Below are positions 1 to 7,430 of a stretch of 64,000 bases of DNA, piece by piece (position 1 is the stretch's first letter; every line of letters starts with the position of its first letter). Origin of the DNA: Gelria sp. Kuro-4 (GTDB taxonomy: Bacteria; Bacillota; DTU030; DUMP01); assembly GCF_019668485.1 (NCBI RefSeq), contig NZ_AP024619.1, positions 2,349,757 to 2,413,756 on the forward strand. Reading direction: 5' to 3'. The notes under the pieces are model-generated. The model worked only from the letters and a program-made list of their open reading frames with translations, ran no database searches and had not been told where the DNA came from. A program made the position numbers and the translations under genes.

Positions 1-585
1 GGCCTCCGCTCCCAGGGCGCAGGCCACCCCCGCCGCCACCCGGTCGGCATCGAGGTTGAGGGCTTCGCCCGCCTCGCTCAGGGCCAGCGAGCTGATCACC
101 GGCGTGCAGCCGGCGGAAAGGAGCAGGCGCAGGAGGGGGGCGTTCACGGCTTCCAGCCGCCCGCTGTAATCGTCCCGGAGAACCACCGTGCGCCCGTCCA
201 CCACGGCCTTCACCGCCTTTTTGCGCAGGCCGGTGATGAGGCGCCCGTCCAGCCCGGAGAGCCCCACGGCGTTTACCCCTTCTTTTTGCAGCGCCTCCAC
301 CAGGAGCTTGTTGAGGCGCCCGGCGCAGGCCATAAGGAGCACCTCCAGGGCGGCGCGGTCGGTGTAGCGGCTCTTTACCCCCGAGGGAGACATATAATGG
401 CGCGGCGGCTGGCCCAGGGCCAGCGCAAGTTCATCGGCGGCCGCCGAGCCGCCGTGTACCAGCACAACTTCCCGGGCCGTCCTCCCCGCCGGCCCGGCGG
501 CCGCGCCTTTGAGACAGTCAGCCAAATCCTTCACCAGGGCGCCGGGTTCAATCCCGGCCGCTCCACCCAGTTTTACCACCAGCAT
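1..585 (-). CDS. lysZ: [LysW]-aminoadipate/glutamate kinase, 3' part cut off by the window edge
   Basis: Amino acid kinase of the N-acetylglutamate kinase family that phosphorylates the side-chain carboxylate of an amino acid carried on LysW. The start (ATG at 585) follows a GGAGG-type site just after the lysY stop, and the coding sequence runs off the left edge, so only about 195 residues are visible. It begins MLVVKLGG, has the VLVHGGSAA glycine loop, and carries SPSGVKSRYTDR. The SRYTD form is typical of LysZ, whereas ArgB normally has LRVTD. Together with lysW, lysX and lysY upstream this makes a carrier-protein kinase more likely than classical ArgB. Whether the substrate is aminoadipate (lysine) or glutamate (ornithine/arginine) cannot be decided here. 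Confidence 0.88.
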   Translation of the reverse strand, partial: MLVVKLGGAAGIEPGALVKDLADCLKGAAAGPAGRTAREVVLVHGGSAAADELALALGQPPRHYMSPSGVKSRYTDRAALEVLLMACAGRLNKLLVEALQKEGVNAVGLSGLDGRLITGLRKKAVKAVVDGRTVVLRDDYSGRLEAVNAPLLRLLLSAGCTPVISSLALSEAGEALNLDADRVAAGVACALGAEA

Positions 586-600
586 GGCCTTCCCTCCTAC

Positions 601-1632
601 CTAGGGGTGCAGCCCCGGAAAGTCCAGGGCACAGGTTTCCGGATAACCGGCCATCAGGTTGAAGCACTGCACCGCCTGGCCGGCCGCTCCTTTTACCAGG
701 TTGTCGATGGCCGCCAGCACCACCAGGCGGCGCGAGTGCGGGTCGCGTTCAAAGCCGATGTCGCAGTAGTTAGTCCCCGCCAGGATCTTCGGCTCCGGGT
801 ACTTGTACACGCCGTGGCGCTCGCTCACCAGGCGGATAAAAGGCTCTGCGCCGTACGCCGCCCGGTACACCTGCCAGATGTCCTTGGCGCTCAAGTCGTC
901 CTTGAGAAAGACGTGGCAGGTGGTAAGGATACCGCGCACCAGGTCCACCGAGGTGGCCGAGAGGTTCACCTCCACCGGACCGTGGAAGGCCAGCTCCTGG
1001 GCGATTTCCGCCGTGTGGCGGTGCCCCGTGGGAGCGTAGGAGCGTACCACCTGGCTGCGCTCGGGGTGGTGCGAGGCCGGCGACGGGTGGCTCCCGCCGG
1101 CAGAGGAACCGAACTTTCCCTCAATGACCACGCGGTTTTCCACCAGGTCCGCCTTAAAGAGCGGTGCCAGGGCCAGGATGGTGGCCGTGGCCAAGCAGCC
1201 CGCCCCCGCCACCCAGGCGGCCTGTTTGATCGCCGCCCGGTGCAGCTCGGGGATGCCGTAGGCGAAGCGGTTGAGAAGCTCCGGGTGCGGGTGCGTAAAG
1301 CCGTACCACACAGGGTAGGCCGCCGCATCCCTCAGGCGGAAGTCGGCGGAAAGGTCGATAACCCGCGGGGCAAGGGGAAGGAGGGTCTCCGCGCGCGGGG
1401 CCACCGCGCCGTGGGGCAGCGCAATAAAGAGGGCGTCGCAGGGCTTAAGATCCGCCAGGCGGCAGAACTTGAGGGCCGTGCGCCGACGCAGGTTCGGGTG
1501 AACAGCGGTGACGGGCTTCCCCGCGCGCGACTCCGAGGTCACCTGCTGGATCTCGACCTCCGGGTGCCCGAGGAGCAGGCGCAGGAGCTCACCCCCCACG
1601 TACCCCGAGCCGCCGATGATGCTGACTTTCAT
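601..1632 (-). CDS. lysY: [LysW]-aminoadipate/glutamate semialdehyde reductase (ArgC/LysY family)
   Basis: NADPH-dependent reductase, 343 residues, turning the LysW-bound acyl phosphate made by LysZ into the semialdehyde. The N-terminal Rossmann motif [15 protein letters not shown] is at residues 7-21 and the catalytic cysteine lies in GAGCLATA near residue 145, both conserved in ArgC/LysY. The start ATG overlaps the lysX stop in an ATGA arrangement, and lysZ follows 15 bases after the stop, so translation of the operon is likely coupled. Sequence alone does not separate ArgC from LysY; the assignment rests on the lysW-lysX neighbours. Confidence 0.9.
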   Translation of the reverse strand: MKVSIIGGSGYVGGELLRLLLGHPEVEIQQVTSESRAGKPVTAVHPNLRRRTALKFCRLADLKPCDALFIALPHGAVAPRAETLLPLAPRVIDLSADFRLRDAAAYPVWYGFTHPHPELLNRFAYGIPELHRAAIKQAAWVAGAGCLATATILALAPLFKADLVENRVVIEGKFGSSAGGSHPSPASHHPERSQVVRSYAPTGHRHTAEIAQELAFHGPVEVNLSATSVDLVRGILTTCHVFLKDDLSAKDIWQVYRAAYGAEPFIRLVSERHGVYKYPEPKILAGTNYCDIGFERDPHSRRLVVLAAIDNLVKGAAGQAVQCFNLMAGYPETCALDFPGLHP

Positions 1633-2468
1633 TCCTCTCCCACCTTCAGCACGTAGTCCACCAGCCTGCCGGCCACATCTACTCCGCTCGCCTCGGTGAG
1701 GCTTTTAAACTCCATGGTGGCGTTCACCTCAGTGACGAGGAGACCACGCGGGCTTTCGATCAGGTCCACCGCCACCGCCCCGCCGCCCACCGCCGCCGCG
1801 GCCCTGCAGGCCAGGTCGGCGATTGCGGGGGTGAGCGGGCAGTTCGTGCAGTGCGCCCCGCGGGCGGCGTTGGTGATCCAGTGGCCGGAGCTGCGGTACA
1901 TGGCCGCCACCGGCTCACCGCCGATCACCACCACCCGGATGTCCCGTCCCGGCTTGGCGATGTACTCCTGGATATAGAAAATGGAGTGCTGGTAGGAACC
2001 CAGAACGGCCTTGTGCTCCAGGACGGCCTCGGCCGCCTCCCGGTCGTTCAACTTAGCCAGAAGGCGTCCCCAGGAGCCCACCACCGGTTTCAGCACCACG
2101 GGATACCCCAGCTCTTCAATGGCGGCGAGCGCACTCTCAGGGGTAAAGGCCACCCGCGTGGCCGGGCTCGGCAGCCCGGCCGCCGCCAGGGCCGCCGTGC
2201 AGGCCACCTTGTCGTTGCAGGCGGCGATGACGGGCGCTGCATTCACCGTGCGCACGCCCCGAGCGTTTAAGATCTGTGCGGCGTAAAGCGCCCGCGACTC
2301 ACTCACAGAGCGGATCAGCACCAGGTCCAGCTCCGGCGGCGGGCCGGTCAGGTCGAAGGCAAGCGCTCTATCGTCCAGCCGCGTCCAGGCCACACCGCGC
2401 CGGGCCAAGGCGGCAAGGAGAAGCTTTTCATCCAGGCGCACCTGGGACAGCAAAAGGCCCAGCCGCAT
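1629..2468 (-). CDS. lysX: LysW ligase, ATP-grasp RimK-like (LysX/ArgX)
   Basis: ATP-grasp ligase of the RimK family, 279 residues, which attaches the alpha-amino group of aminoadipate or glutamate to the C-terminal glutamate of LysW. It shows the ATP-grasp features [15 protein letters not shown] (about residues 125-139), the IQEYI segment, and [11 protein letters not shown] near the C-terminus, typical of the LysX/ArgX metal- and ATP-binding site. It starts 6 bases after lysW and overlaps lysY by 4 bases. The substrate (lysine versus arginine branch) is open. LysX proteins carry a GF or AF motif in the loop that sets substrate choice; I did not find a clear diagnostic. Confidence 0.88.
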   Translation of the reverse strand: MRLGLLLSQVRLDEKLLLAALARRGVAWTRLDDRALAFDLTGPPPELDLVLIRSVSESRALYAAQILNARGVRTVNAAPVIAACNDKVACTAALAAAGLPSPATRVAFTPESALAAIEELGYPVVLKPVVGSWGRLLAKLNDREAAEAVLEHKAVLGSYQHSIFYIQEYIAKPGRDIRVVVIGGEPVAAMYRSSGHWITNAARGAHCTNCPLTPAIADLACRAAAAVGGGAVAVDLIESPRGLLVTEVNATMEFKSLTEASGVDVAGRLVDYVLKVGEE

Positions 2469-2474
2469 CGCCCT

Positions 2475-2636
2475 CTACTCTCCCCAGTCTTCCTGCTCCT
2501 CGGGCGCCGGAGCAAGCTCCAAGGGGTCCAGGCTGAGAACCTCCAGCTCCACGCCGCAGTCCGGGCAGGTCACTATCTCCCCCTGCACCAGGTCTTCTGC
2601 CTCCCACTCGGCCGCACATTCCGGACAAACCAGCAT
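2475..2636 (-). CDS. lysW: LysW amino-group carrier protein
   Basis: A 53-residue gene. LysW is the small acidic zinc protein whose C-terminal glutamate carries the substrate through LysX, LysZ and LysY. The four zinc cysteines are C4-x2-C7 and C24-x2-C27, and the protein ends in EDWGE, the signature C-terminus of LysW. A strong AGGAGG site lies eight bases before the ATG. It is first in a four-gene operon with a good sigma-A promoter. Finding all of lysWXYZ contiguous makes this one of the safest functional calls in the window. Confidence 0.95.
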   Translation of the reverse strand: MLVCPECAAEWEAEDLVQGEIVTCPDCGVELEVLSLDPLELAPAPEEQEDWGE

Positions 2637-2716
2637 TGATGCTACCTCCTTTTTAAAACTGGTAGGCGCAGGGGGGTGCTGTAAGGAGCACCCCGCTGCT
2701 GCATAAGTATGCAGGC
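2637..2716 (-). promoter_or_regulatory. Structured leader of the lysWXYZ operon
   Basis: The roughly 80-base 5' untranslated region contains two hairpins on the minus strand: CTGCAT/ATGCAG and GGGGTGCT/AGCACCCC (arms 2687-2694 and 2673-2680), followed by the ribosome binding site. No T run follows the second stem, so it is not an obvious terminator. It matches no riboswitch I recognise (not an L-box). A role in amino-acid-responsive control is only a guess. Confidence 0.4.
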
Positions 2717-2722
2717 GGTAGT

Positions 2723-2751
2723 ATAATATATCACATCAACCCTACTGTCAA
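2723..2751 (-). promoter_or_regulatory. Sigma-A promoter of lysWXYZ
   Basis: Reading on the minus strand: -35 TTGACA at 2751-2746, a 17-base spacer, -10 TATTAT at 2728-2723. The consensus -35 and ideal spacing make this a strong promoter; transcription should start near 2716. Confidence 0.85.
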
Positions 2752-2770
2752 GGGGGGTGGGCAAAAAATA

Positions 2771-2792
2771 AGCCCGGGAACGAGCCCGGGCT
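2771..2792 (-). terminator. Terminator palindrome, left copy of the IS-flanking duplication
   Basis: A perfect 8-bp stem (AGCCCGGG/CCCGGGCT) with a 6-base loop. On the minus strand it is followed by TTATTTTTTGC, a rho-independent terminator. It probably served the M28 peptidase gene at 4437-5855 before the insertion sequence landed in between. An identical 22-base copy sits at 4356-4377. Confidence 0.75.
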
Positions 2793-2807
2793 GAGGCTGT
2801 TGACAAA
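2793..2807 (+). repeat. Left terminal inverted repeat of the insertion sequence
   Basis: GAGGCTGTTGACAAA; pairs with the right end at 4341-4355 with 12 of 15 identical positions, including the inner seven (TGACAAA). Confidence 0.75.
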
Positions 2808-2828
2808 GAAGGTCAGCAGCCTCTTTTT
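2793..2828 (+). terminator. Terminator-like hairpin at the left end of the insertion sequence
   Basis: GAGGCTG (2793-2799) pairs with CAGCCTC (2817-2823) and is followed by TTTTT. On the plus strand it would stop transcription entering the element from outside, protecting the transposase from read-through. Confidence 0.5.
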
Positions 2829-2880
2829 GTCGAATACTATATTAATGTAGTCAATAGAAAAAGGAGTGAAAGCAAGATAG

Positions 2881-4329
2881 ATGTTTAGAACTCGTAAAAC
2901 CCAACAACTGAGCTATGAATTCGTTAACATAGAAGACCTGGTTCCCAAGGACCATCTACTTCGAAAGATCACCAAGTACATAGATTTTGGGTTTATCACA
3001 GAGAAGACCAAGAACTTATATTGTGAGGATAACGGTCGGCCGTGTATTGATCCGGTGATTCTCTTTAAGATGTTGTTCATTGGTTACATTTATGGGATAC
3101 GTTCAGAGCGTCGTTTGGTTGAAGAGATCAAAGTTAACGTGGCCTATCGCTGGTTCCTAGGGCTTTCTCTTTCAGATCTAGTACCCCATCACTCCACCAT
3201 AAGCCAGAATCGACGTCGGCGGTTCAATGGAACAGATGTATTCCAGCAGATATTTGACGAGATAGTATTTCAGGCAATGTCCAAAGGGCTGATCGACGGG
3301 AAAGAATTGTTTTCCGACTCTACGTTCCTAAAAGCAAACGCCAGCAAAAGCAAATTCACCATTGAAAAAGTAGCCAAGTCAACAAAGGACTACGTAGAGG
3401 AACTGGACAAAGCAGTAGAGGATGACCGTTTAGAACATGGGAAGAAGCCGTTAAAGGATAAGGGAAAAGAACCTCCCGAAACAAGGCAAACCCGAATCAG
3501 TACAACTGACCCCGAAAGCGGGCATATGGTACGGGAAGGTAAGCCACGGGGATTCTTTTACCTGGAACATAGAACTGTAGACGGGAAGTTGAACCTAATC
3601 ACAGACTCTTATGTAACCGCTGGGAATGTCCATGATTCTGTTCCCTATCTCAGTCGACTTGACAGGCAAATCCATCGCTTTGGTTTTAAAGTCGAGGCTG
3701 TGGCGCTTGATGCAGGCTATCTCACTAATCCTATTGCCCATGGTCTAAGGCAAAAAGGAATTTATGCTGTCATCGCTCATAGGAGGTTCCGTCCTAAGAA
3801 AGGGGTCTTTCACAAGTGGCAGTACAAATATGATCCTGAACAGGATCACTACACCTGTCCTGCCGGTAGCGTCCTCACCTATCGCACAACCAATCGTGAA
3901 GGGTACCGGGAGTATAAATCTGACCCCGAAGTATGTAAAAAGTGCCCAATGCTAAGCCGTTGTACACATTCCAAAAACCATACTAAAGTTTTAACCAGAC
4001 ATGTTTGGGAAGACGATAAGGAATGGATAAGGGAAAATCGTCTTAGCGTGCGCGGGAAAGAACTATACCGGCGAAGGAAGCTAACCATTGAAAGAAGCTT
4101 CGCAGATTCTAAAGAACTGCATGGTCTAAGATATTGCCGTATGCGGGGGCGCAGCAAAGTCACAGAGCAGTGCCTCCTTACGGCCGCTTGCCAGAACATG
4201 AAAAAGATGGCCCTCTTCTTGTGGAAACAGGGACAAGGACCATCTCCTAGTTCTCGCCTACATCAACTTTTACAGCATCTCTTCTCCTTCATAAGCCCGA
4301 TATTAAGATTAAACCCCTGCACCGCTTGA
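2881..4329 (+). CDS. Transposase, DDE type (DUF772 + DDE domain, IS1182-like)
   Basis: 482-residue transposase. The N-terminal ~120 residues match the DUF772-type DNA-binding region, ending HHSTISQNRRRRF. The DDE catalytic core follows: first Asp in LFSDSTFLKA (about residue 142), second in VALDAGYLT (about residue 278), and the Glu in LTIERSFADSK (about residue 406). Between them lies a cysteine-rich insert (CPAGS, CKKCPMLSRC) common in this family. The reading frame is uninterrupted, so the element may still be active. Codon use is far more AT-rich than the chromosome around it. Confidence 0.92.
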   Translation: MFRTRKTQQLSYEFVNIEDLVPKDHLLRKITKYIDFGFITEKTKNLYCEDNGRPCIDPVILFKMLFIGYIYGIRSERRLVEEIKVNVAYRWFLGLSLSDLVPHHSTISQNRRRRFNGTDVFQQIFDEIVFQAMSKGLIDGKELFSDSTFLKANASKSKFTIEKVAKSTKDYVEELDKAVEDDRLEHGKKPLKDKGKEPPETRQTRISTTDPESGHMVREGKPRGFFYLEHRTVDGKLNLITDSYVTAGNVHDSVPYLSRLDRQIHRFGFKVEAVALDAGYLTNPIAHGLRQKGIYAVIAHRRFRPKKGVFHKWQYKYDPEQDHYTCPAGSVLTYRTTNREGYREYKSDPEVCKKCPMLSRCTHSKNHTKVLTRHVWEDDKEWIRENRLSVRGKELYRRRKLTIERSFADSKELHGLRYCRMRGRSKVTEQCLLTAACQNMKKMALFLWKQGQGPSPSSRLHQLLQHLFSFISPILRLNPCTA

Positions 4330-4343
4330 CGTTGCAGGGGTTT
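4314..4343 (+). terminator. Transposase terminator
   Basis: CCCCTGCA (4314-4321) pairs with TGCAGGGG (4333-4340), followed by TTTG. It overlaps the end of the transposase gene and lies just inside the right inverted repeat. Confidence 0.55.
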
Positions 4344-4355
4344 GTCAGCAATCTC
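4341..4355 (-). repeat. Right terminal inverted repeat of the insertion sequence
   Basis: Read inward on the minus strand it is GAGATTGCTGACAAA, matching the left end at 12 of 15 positions. Confidence 0.75.
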
Positions 4356-4377
4356 AGCCCGGGAACGAGCCCGGGCT
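4356..4377. repeat. Right copy of the 22-bp palindrome duplicated by the insertion
   Basis: Exact copy of 2771-2792. Unlike the left copy it has no T run on the minus-strand side, because that side now abuts the insertion sequence. The M28 peptidase message therefore meets the hairpin without the usual U tract. Confidence 0.75.
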
Positions 4378-4436
4378 TGCGTTTTGCCGGCAGACGCTCC
4401 GGCAGGGGGCCGAGCAGGCGGCTGAGAAGCAACTCC

Positions 4437-5855
4437 TCAGAGGCTGGGCACGTAGATGTCGGCGTACTCTTCCTTGTTCTCCTCGATGATGCGGTCCAGC
4501 TCCTCGCGGAAGATGCGCAGGTTCTCCTTGGCCACGGCGCTGTGCGTGAGGGCCGGTCCCTGCGGGCGGGCCAGGTAGTAGGCGGCGGCACCGACGATCT
4601 CGGCCGAATCTTCCAGGCGCCCGGCGCTGATGTTTTTTTCCACCGTGTCGTCCGGGGTGTGGTACACCTCTTCCATGGGCAGGCGCAGGAAGGTCGCCGC
4701 CGGCACGCCCACGTACTCAAAGGGGGCGTGGTCGGAGCGGGTCGTACGGGAGTTGAGAACGGCCGAGCCCAGGCGTGCCCCCGCGGCAACGGCGCAATCG
4801 GTGACGATGTTCCGCTCCCCCGTCACCGTCCAGGCCGTAAGCACCGAGCGGTCGCCGTAGCTCGTGCCCACCATGTCCAGGTTGAACACCGCCGCGATGC
4901 GCGCCAGCTCCTCCTCGCTCAGGCCGGCCACATAGTGCTCCGAGCCCAGGAGACCCCGCTCCTCGGCGCCGAAGAAGAGGAAGCGCAGCTCGCGCTCGAT
5001 CGGGTAGGACTTGAGGATGCGCGCCAACTCCAGGGCGGCCGCCACACCGGAGGCGTTGTCGTTGGCACCCGGGCCGGCGCTGTCCAGGTGGGCGCTGATG
5101 ACCACCACCTGCCCGCCGGGGTTCTTTGCGGCTTCAGGCGGGCGGGAGGCGATGACGTTGGGCGAGAACAGCTCTTTCAGGATGCGGGCGGTAAAGTTCA
5201 TGGTAACCTCGTCCCGGCTCAGTTCATCCTTGAGGAGAAGGCCGTCCTCCCGGCTGAGCGAAGCGACCGGGATGCCGGGGTTCTCAGCCATGGTACCGGA
5301 GAAATTGCCCGGCTGGTTGTTGTAGATGAGCACCCCGGCCGCGCCCTTGGCCGCCGCGTTTTGCGCCTTGGCCAGGAAGGTCATCTCGCCGCGCTGGATA
5401 AGGGCGATCTTCCCGGCCACGTCGTCCGGGATCTCCTCCGGGTAACCGAGGCCGCAGTCCACCAACGGGGCGGTAATCCCTCCCTCATCCGTGTGACCGC
5501 TGTTGGTGAGGAGCCGGGCGGAGAACTCGCGCGCTGTGGGCGCAAGCTCTACCACCTTGACGAAGTACTCGTAACCGATGGAGAAGTGATCCACCGTTAC
5601 GTCGTAGCCGTACCCCGCCATGACGTCCCTGATGTACTCGGCCGCGGCTTCTTCCTCCGGCGTACCGGCATAGCGCGGGCCGATCTCCTCGGAAAGGGCG
5701 CGCACATGATCTACAATGCGCTCCCCGTCCACGCGGCTGACAACCTTCTTGTCGTAGGCCGACAGCGCCGGCGGGGCCGGGGTGGCCAGGGCCAGGCTGC
5801 TCACAATAAGGACAAGCGCGAGTACCAGGGCAAGGACACGCCACTTCCGGTTCAT
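4437..5855 (-). CDS. Secreted M28 family zinc aminopeptidase with PA domain
   Basis: 472 residues from the ATG at 5855, chosen because AAGGAGG sits eight bases upstream; a start seven codons earlier has none. Residues 1-25 form a signal peptide (MNRKWRVLALVLALVLIVSS...LALA), so the enzyme is exported. A protease-associated domain occupies roughly residues 120-225. The M28 catalytic domain follows with all five expected metal ligands: His in SAHLDSAG, Asp in GANDNASG, Glu in GAEERG, Asp in NLDMVG and His in SDHAPFEY. It should release N-terminal amino acids outside the cell, feeding the amino acid and 2-oxoacid metabolism encoded elsewhere in the window. Monocistronic. Confidence 0.92.
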   Translation of the reverse strand: MNRKWRVLALVLALVLIVSSLALATPAPPALSAYDKKVVSRVDGERIVDHVRALSEEIGPRYAGTPEEEAAAEYIRDVMAGYGYDVTVDHFSIGYEYFVKVVELAPTAREFSARLLTNSGHTDEGGITAPLVDCGLGYPEEIPDDVAGKIALIQRGEMTFLAKAQNAAAKGAAGVLIYNNQPGNFSGTMAENPGIPVASLSREDGLLLKDELSRDEVTMNFTARILKELFSPNVIASRPPEAAKNPGGQVVVISAHLDSAGPGANDNASGVAAALELARILKSYPIERELRFLFFGAEERGLLGSEHYVAGLSEEELARIAAVFNLDMVGTSYGDRSVLTAWTVTGERNIVTDCAVAAGARLGSAVLNSRTTRSDHAPFEYVGVPAATFLRLPMEEVYHTPDDTVEKNISAGRLEDSAEIVGAAAYYLARPQGPALTHSAVAKENLRIFREELDRIIEENKEEYADIYVPSL

Positions 5856-6069
5856 AGAACACCCTCCTTTTCTCACTTTGCGTACTGCAGTTCCGCTTGC
5901 TTCTCCGGTTTCAGGTTTGCTCCTCCGCTTTCAGGGGCCAATCTCGCTGCGCTTTCCTCCGGGTCACAGGCTCGTCATCAAGTGCTGGCAATAATCACCT
6001 CCCCTGTTATTATATGGCTCCCTATTACAGAATAGTCGCTGAAAGTTACCTTTTTCTGGGGGTCCCGGG

Positions 6070-6096
6070 CAAAAAGAAAAGCCGCCCCGTGGCGGA
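6070..6096 (-). terminator. Terminator of the DUF4416 gene
   Basis: On the minus strand CCGCC/GGCGG stem (6095-6091 and 6086-6082) with a 4-base loop, followed by CTTTTCTTTTT. Confidence 0.6.
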
Positions 6097-6112
6097 CGGC
6101 ATTGGTGTCGGC

Positions 6113-6640
6113 TCAGCGCGTGCGCAGCCTTGCGCGGTGGAGCTCGCGGATCTCCGCGCAAATCTTGCGGTAGGCGGGGCTGGCGTAGTCCGGGTAGGTC
6201 CAGGGCCAAGGCTCAAAGCGGCCGCCGACATAGCGCAGGGTGACCTCGCCGTAAATCCCCTTACCCAGGTACAGGCGGTGGGCGTGATCCTTGGTGGTGG
6301 CGAGGACGAGCTTGGCCAGGGTGATGTAACCCACATCGATGTTCACTCGGCGCCGGCCGTCCACCGCCCAGTGCGCTTCGAGGGAATTGGACCAGTGTTT
6401 CAAGGCCGGGAGCTCACCCGGGTCGACAAGGTCGGCGAAGGCAAAGAGGCGGCGCTTTAAGTCCGGACCCATCTCAGCGGCATAGTAGTCGGTGTGGTCG
6501 AAAGGCAGCACCGGGCTGGCATAGATGCACGGCCCCAGCCGCTCCGCCAGCGCCGCCCGCACCGCCGCAAACAAGCCCTCATCCCCCGTAAACACGCTGG
6601 CAATCGGCGTGACCGGTTCCGGTACGGTTACTCGTCCCAT
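6113..6640 (-). CDS. DUF4416 family protein of unknown function
   Basis: 175 residues, recognised as DUF4416 from INVDVGY-like and C-terminal motifs: VNIDVGYITLAKLVLATTKD, HRLYLGKGIYGEVTL and PWTYPDYASPAYR. The family is about this length and uncharacterised; it is common in thermophilic anaerobes and deltaproteobacteria. The many conserved polar residues suggest an enzyme, but I know of no demonstrated activity. A GGAG-type site precedes the ATG. It stands alone between two intergenic regions. Confidence 0.85.
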   Translation of the reverse strand: MGRVTVPEPVTPIASVFTGDEGLFAAVRAALAERLGPCIYASPVLPFDHTDYYAAEMGPDLKRRLFAFADLVDPGELPALKHWSNSLEAHWAVDGRRRVNIDVGYITLAKLVLATTKDHAHRLYLGKGIYGEVTLRYVGGRFEPWPWTYPDYASPAYRKICAEIRELHRARLRTR

Positions 6641-6970
6641 TCTCCTTACTCCTCAGCCCTGCTCATTCAGGAATCGCTTAGTCTCTTCCCAGAATGCCTC
6701 ACGGGATCCCAGGCCGATGCCACCAACGCCGGATAAAGGCGGCCTGAAGATCGTGGCGGCCCCTCAACCCCCTGTGGTGTAACGGGGCGGATGGACCTAA
6801 AAACAAGGAGGCAGCCGCCGCTGATGGAAGTATACCACAAGACGACGCCTGGATGCCATACCTGTTCAGGGTCGGGGCGAAGTCACCGGAAAGGGTTGTC
6901 TCCCCTCGGGAGATTACGGAGGCGGCAAAGGAAGCTGCCTGCCATGACCTATAGTTCGTTACTACAATAA
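6641..6970. other. Intergenic stretch, no gene recognised
   Basis: About 330 bases between the DUF4416 start and the trp promoter. A 48-codon plus-strand frame from 6824 has no well-placed ribosome binding site and resembles nothing known to me. I see no RNA family here. Confidence 0.5.
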
Positions 6971-6976
6971 CAATCC

Positions 6977-7005
6977 TTGACAGGGCTGAAGCCCCGGAAT
7001 AAAAT
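6977..7005 (+). promoter_or_regulatory. Promoter of the trp operon
   Basis: -35 TTGACA (6977-6982), 17-base spacer, -10 TAAAAT (7000-7005). Transcription should begin near 7012, just upstream of the T-box leader. Confidence 0.85.
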
Positions 7006-7034
7006 ACAGGTAACGCCATAGCGCCTAACAACTA

Positions 7035-7294
7035 TGAGTGGAACGAGTAGCTCGGCCCCGGGCGTCTCAGAGAGCCGGCGGCGGTGGAAATCCGGCACGT
7101 ACAGGCCGAGTGAATGGATCCACGAGTTGCGGTCCGAACGTCCGGCCAGTAGGCACCGCCGGCAGCTCCCGCCGTTACTCGGGAGGGGGTATCGGATCCT
7201 TTCTGTACCCTGAACGAGCGGTTCCCCTTGCGAACCAGCCGGGTGGCACCACGGAAGCAACACCTTTCGTCCCGTAAGGACGAAAGGCGTTTTT
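7035..7294 (+). promoter_or_regulatory. Tryptophan T-box leader, full unit with terminator 1
   Basis: A T-box senses uncharged tRNA and prevents termination. Stem I is visible: GTGGA (7038-7042) pairs with TCCAC (7119-7123), and CTCGGCC (7051-7057) with GGCCGAG (7104-7110). The internal loop carries the AGTAG element on one side and GAATGGA on the other, placing the specifier codon TGG (Trp) at 7115-7117. A CCGTTA element (around 7170) and the T-box sequence GGGTGGCACCACGG (7241-7254) follow. Terminator 1 is CCTTTCGTCC/GGACGAAAGG (7263-7287) plus TTTTT. Confidence 0.93.
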
Positions 7295-7299
7295 GTTTC

Positions 7300-7405
7300 C
7301 AAGAGGGGTTCCTGTACCTTTCAGGAGATGGGCTTTATGGCCCAAGTTGGGTGGCACCGCGGAGCACTGCCTTTCGCCCCATGTTCACGGGGGCGAAAGG
7401 CTTTT
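7300..7405 (+). promoter_or_regulatory. Second T-box antiterminator/terminator unit without its own Stem I
   Basis: A second T-box sequence (TTGGGTGGCACCGCGG, 7347-7362) and terminator (GCCTTTCGCCCC/GGGGCGAAAGGC, 7369-7401, then TTTT) follow unit 1 after only about 50 bases. That space holds two small hairpins and is far too short for a specifier stem. This is therefore a partially duplicated T-box: one tRNA-reading domain, two switches. Confidence 0.85.
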
Positions 7406-7430
7406 GTATTTCTGAAAGGAGGATGCAGCT

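Larger units (their letters stand above)
2793..4355 (+). mobile_element. IS1182-like insertion sequence, 1563 bp, apparently intact
   Basis: A complete element: one long transposase gene and imperfect 15-bp terminal inverted repeats (left GAGGCTGTTGACAAA, right GAGATTGCTGACAAA read inward, 12 of 15 identical). It is flanked by two exact 22-bp copies of a terminator palindrome, interpreted as the target-site duplication. It is clearly more AT-rich than its neighbours, consistent with recent arrival. Length and transposase type fit the IS1182 family; the family name is from recognition, not a search. Confidence 0.85.

Noticed and set aside
544-560. GGGTTCAATCCCGG, reminiscent of a tRNA T-loop
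   Set aside because: It lies inside lysZ coding sequence and no acceptor or anticodon stem can be built around it.
286-1656. Long open plus-strand frame opposite lysY and lysZ
   Set aside because: Caused by high GC codon bias; its text has no family features, while the minus strand gives clear LysY and LysZ.
4326-6035. 569-codon plus-strand frame opposite the M28 peptidase
   Set aside because: Antisense shadow; the minus strand has signal peptide, PA domain and all metal ligands.
6824-6970. 48-codon plus-strand frame with an AGGAGG 13 bases upstream
   Set aside because: Spacing is too long and the protein resembles nothing; it ends at the trp promoter. Kept as intergenic.
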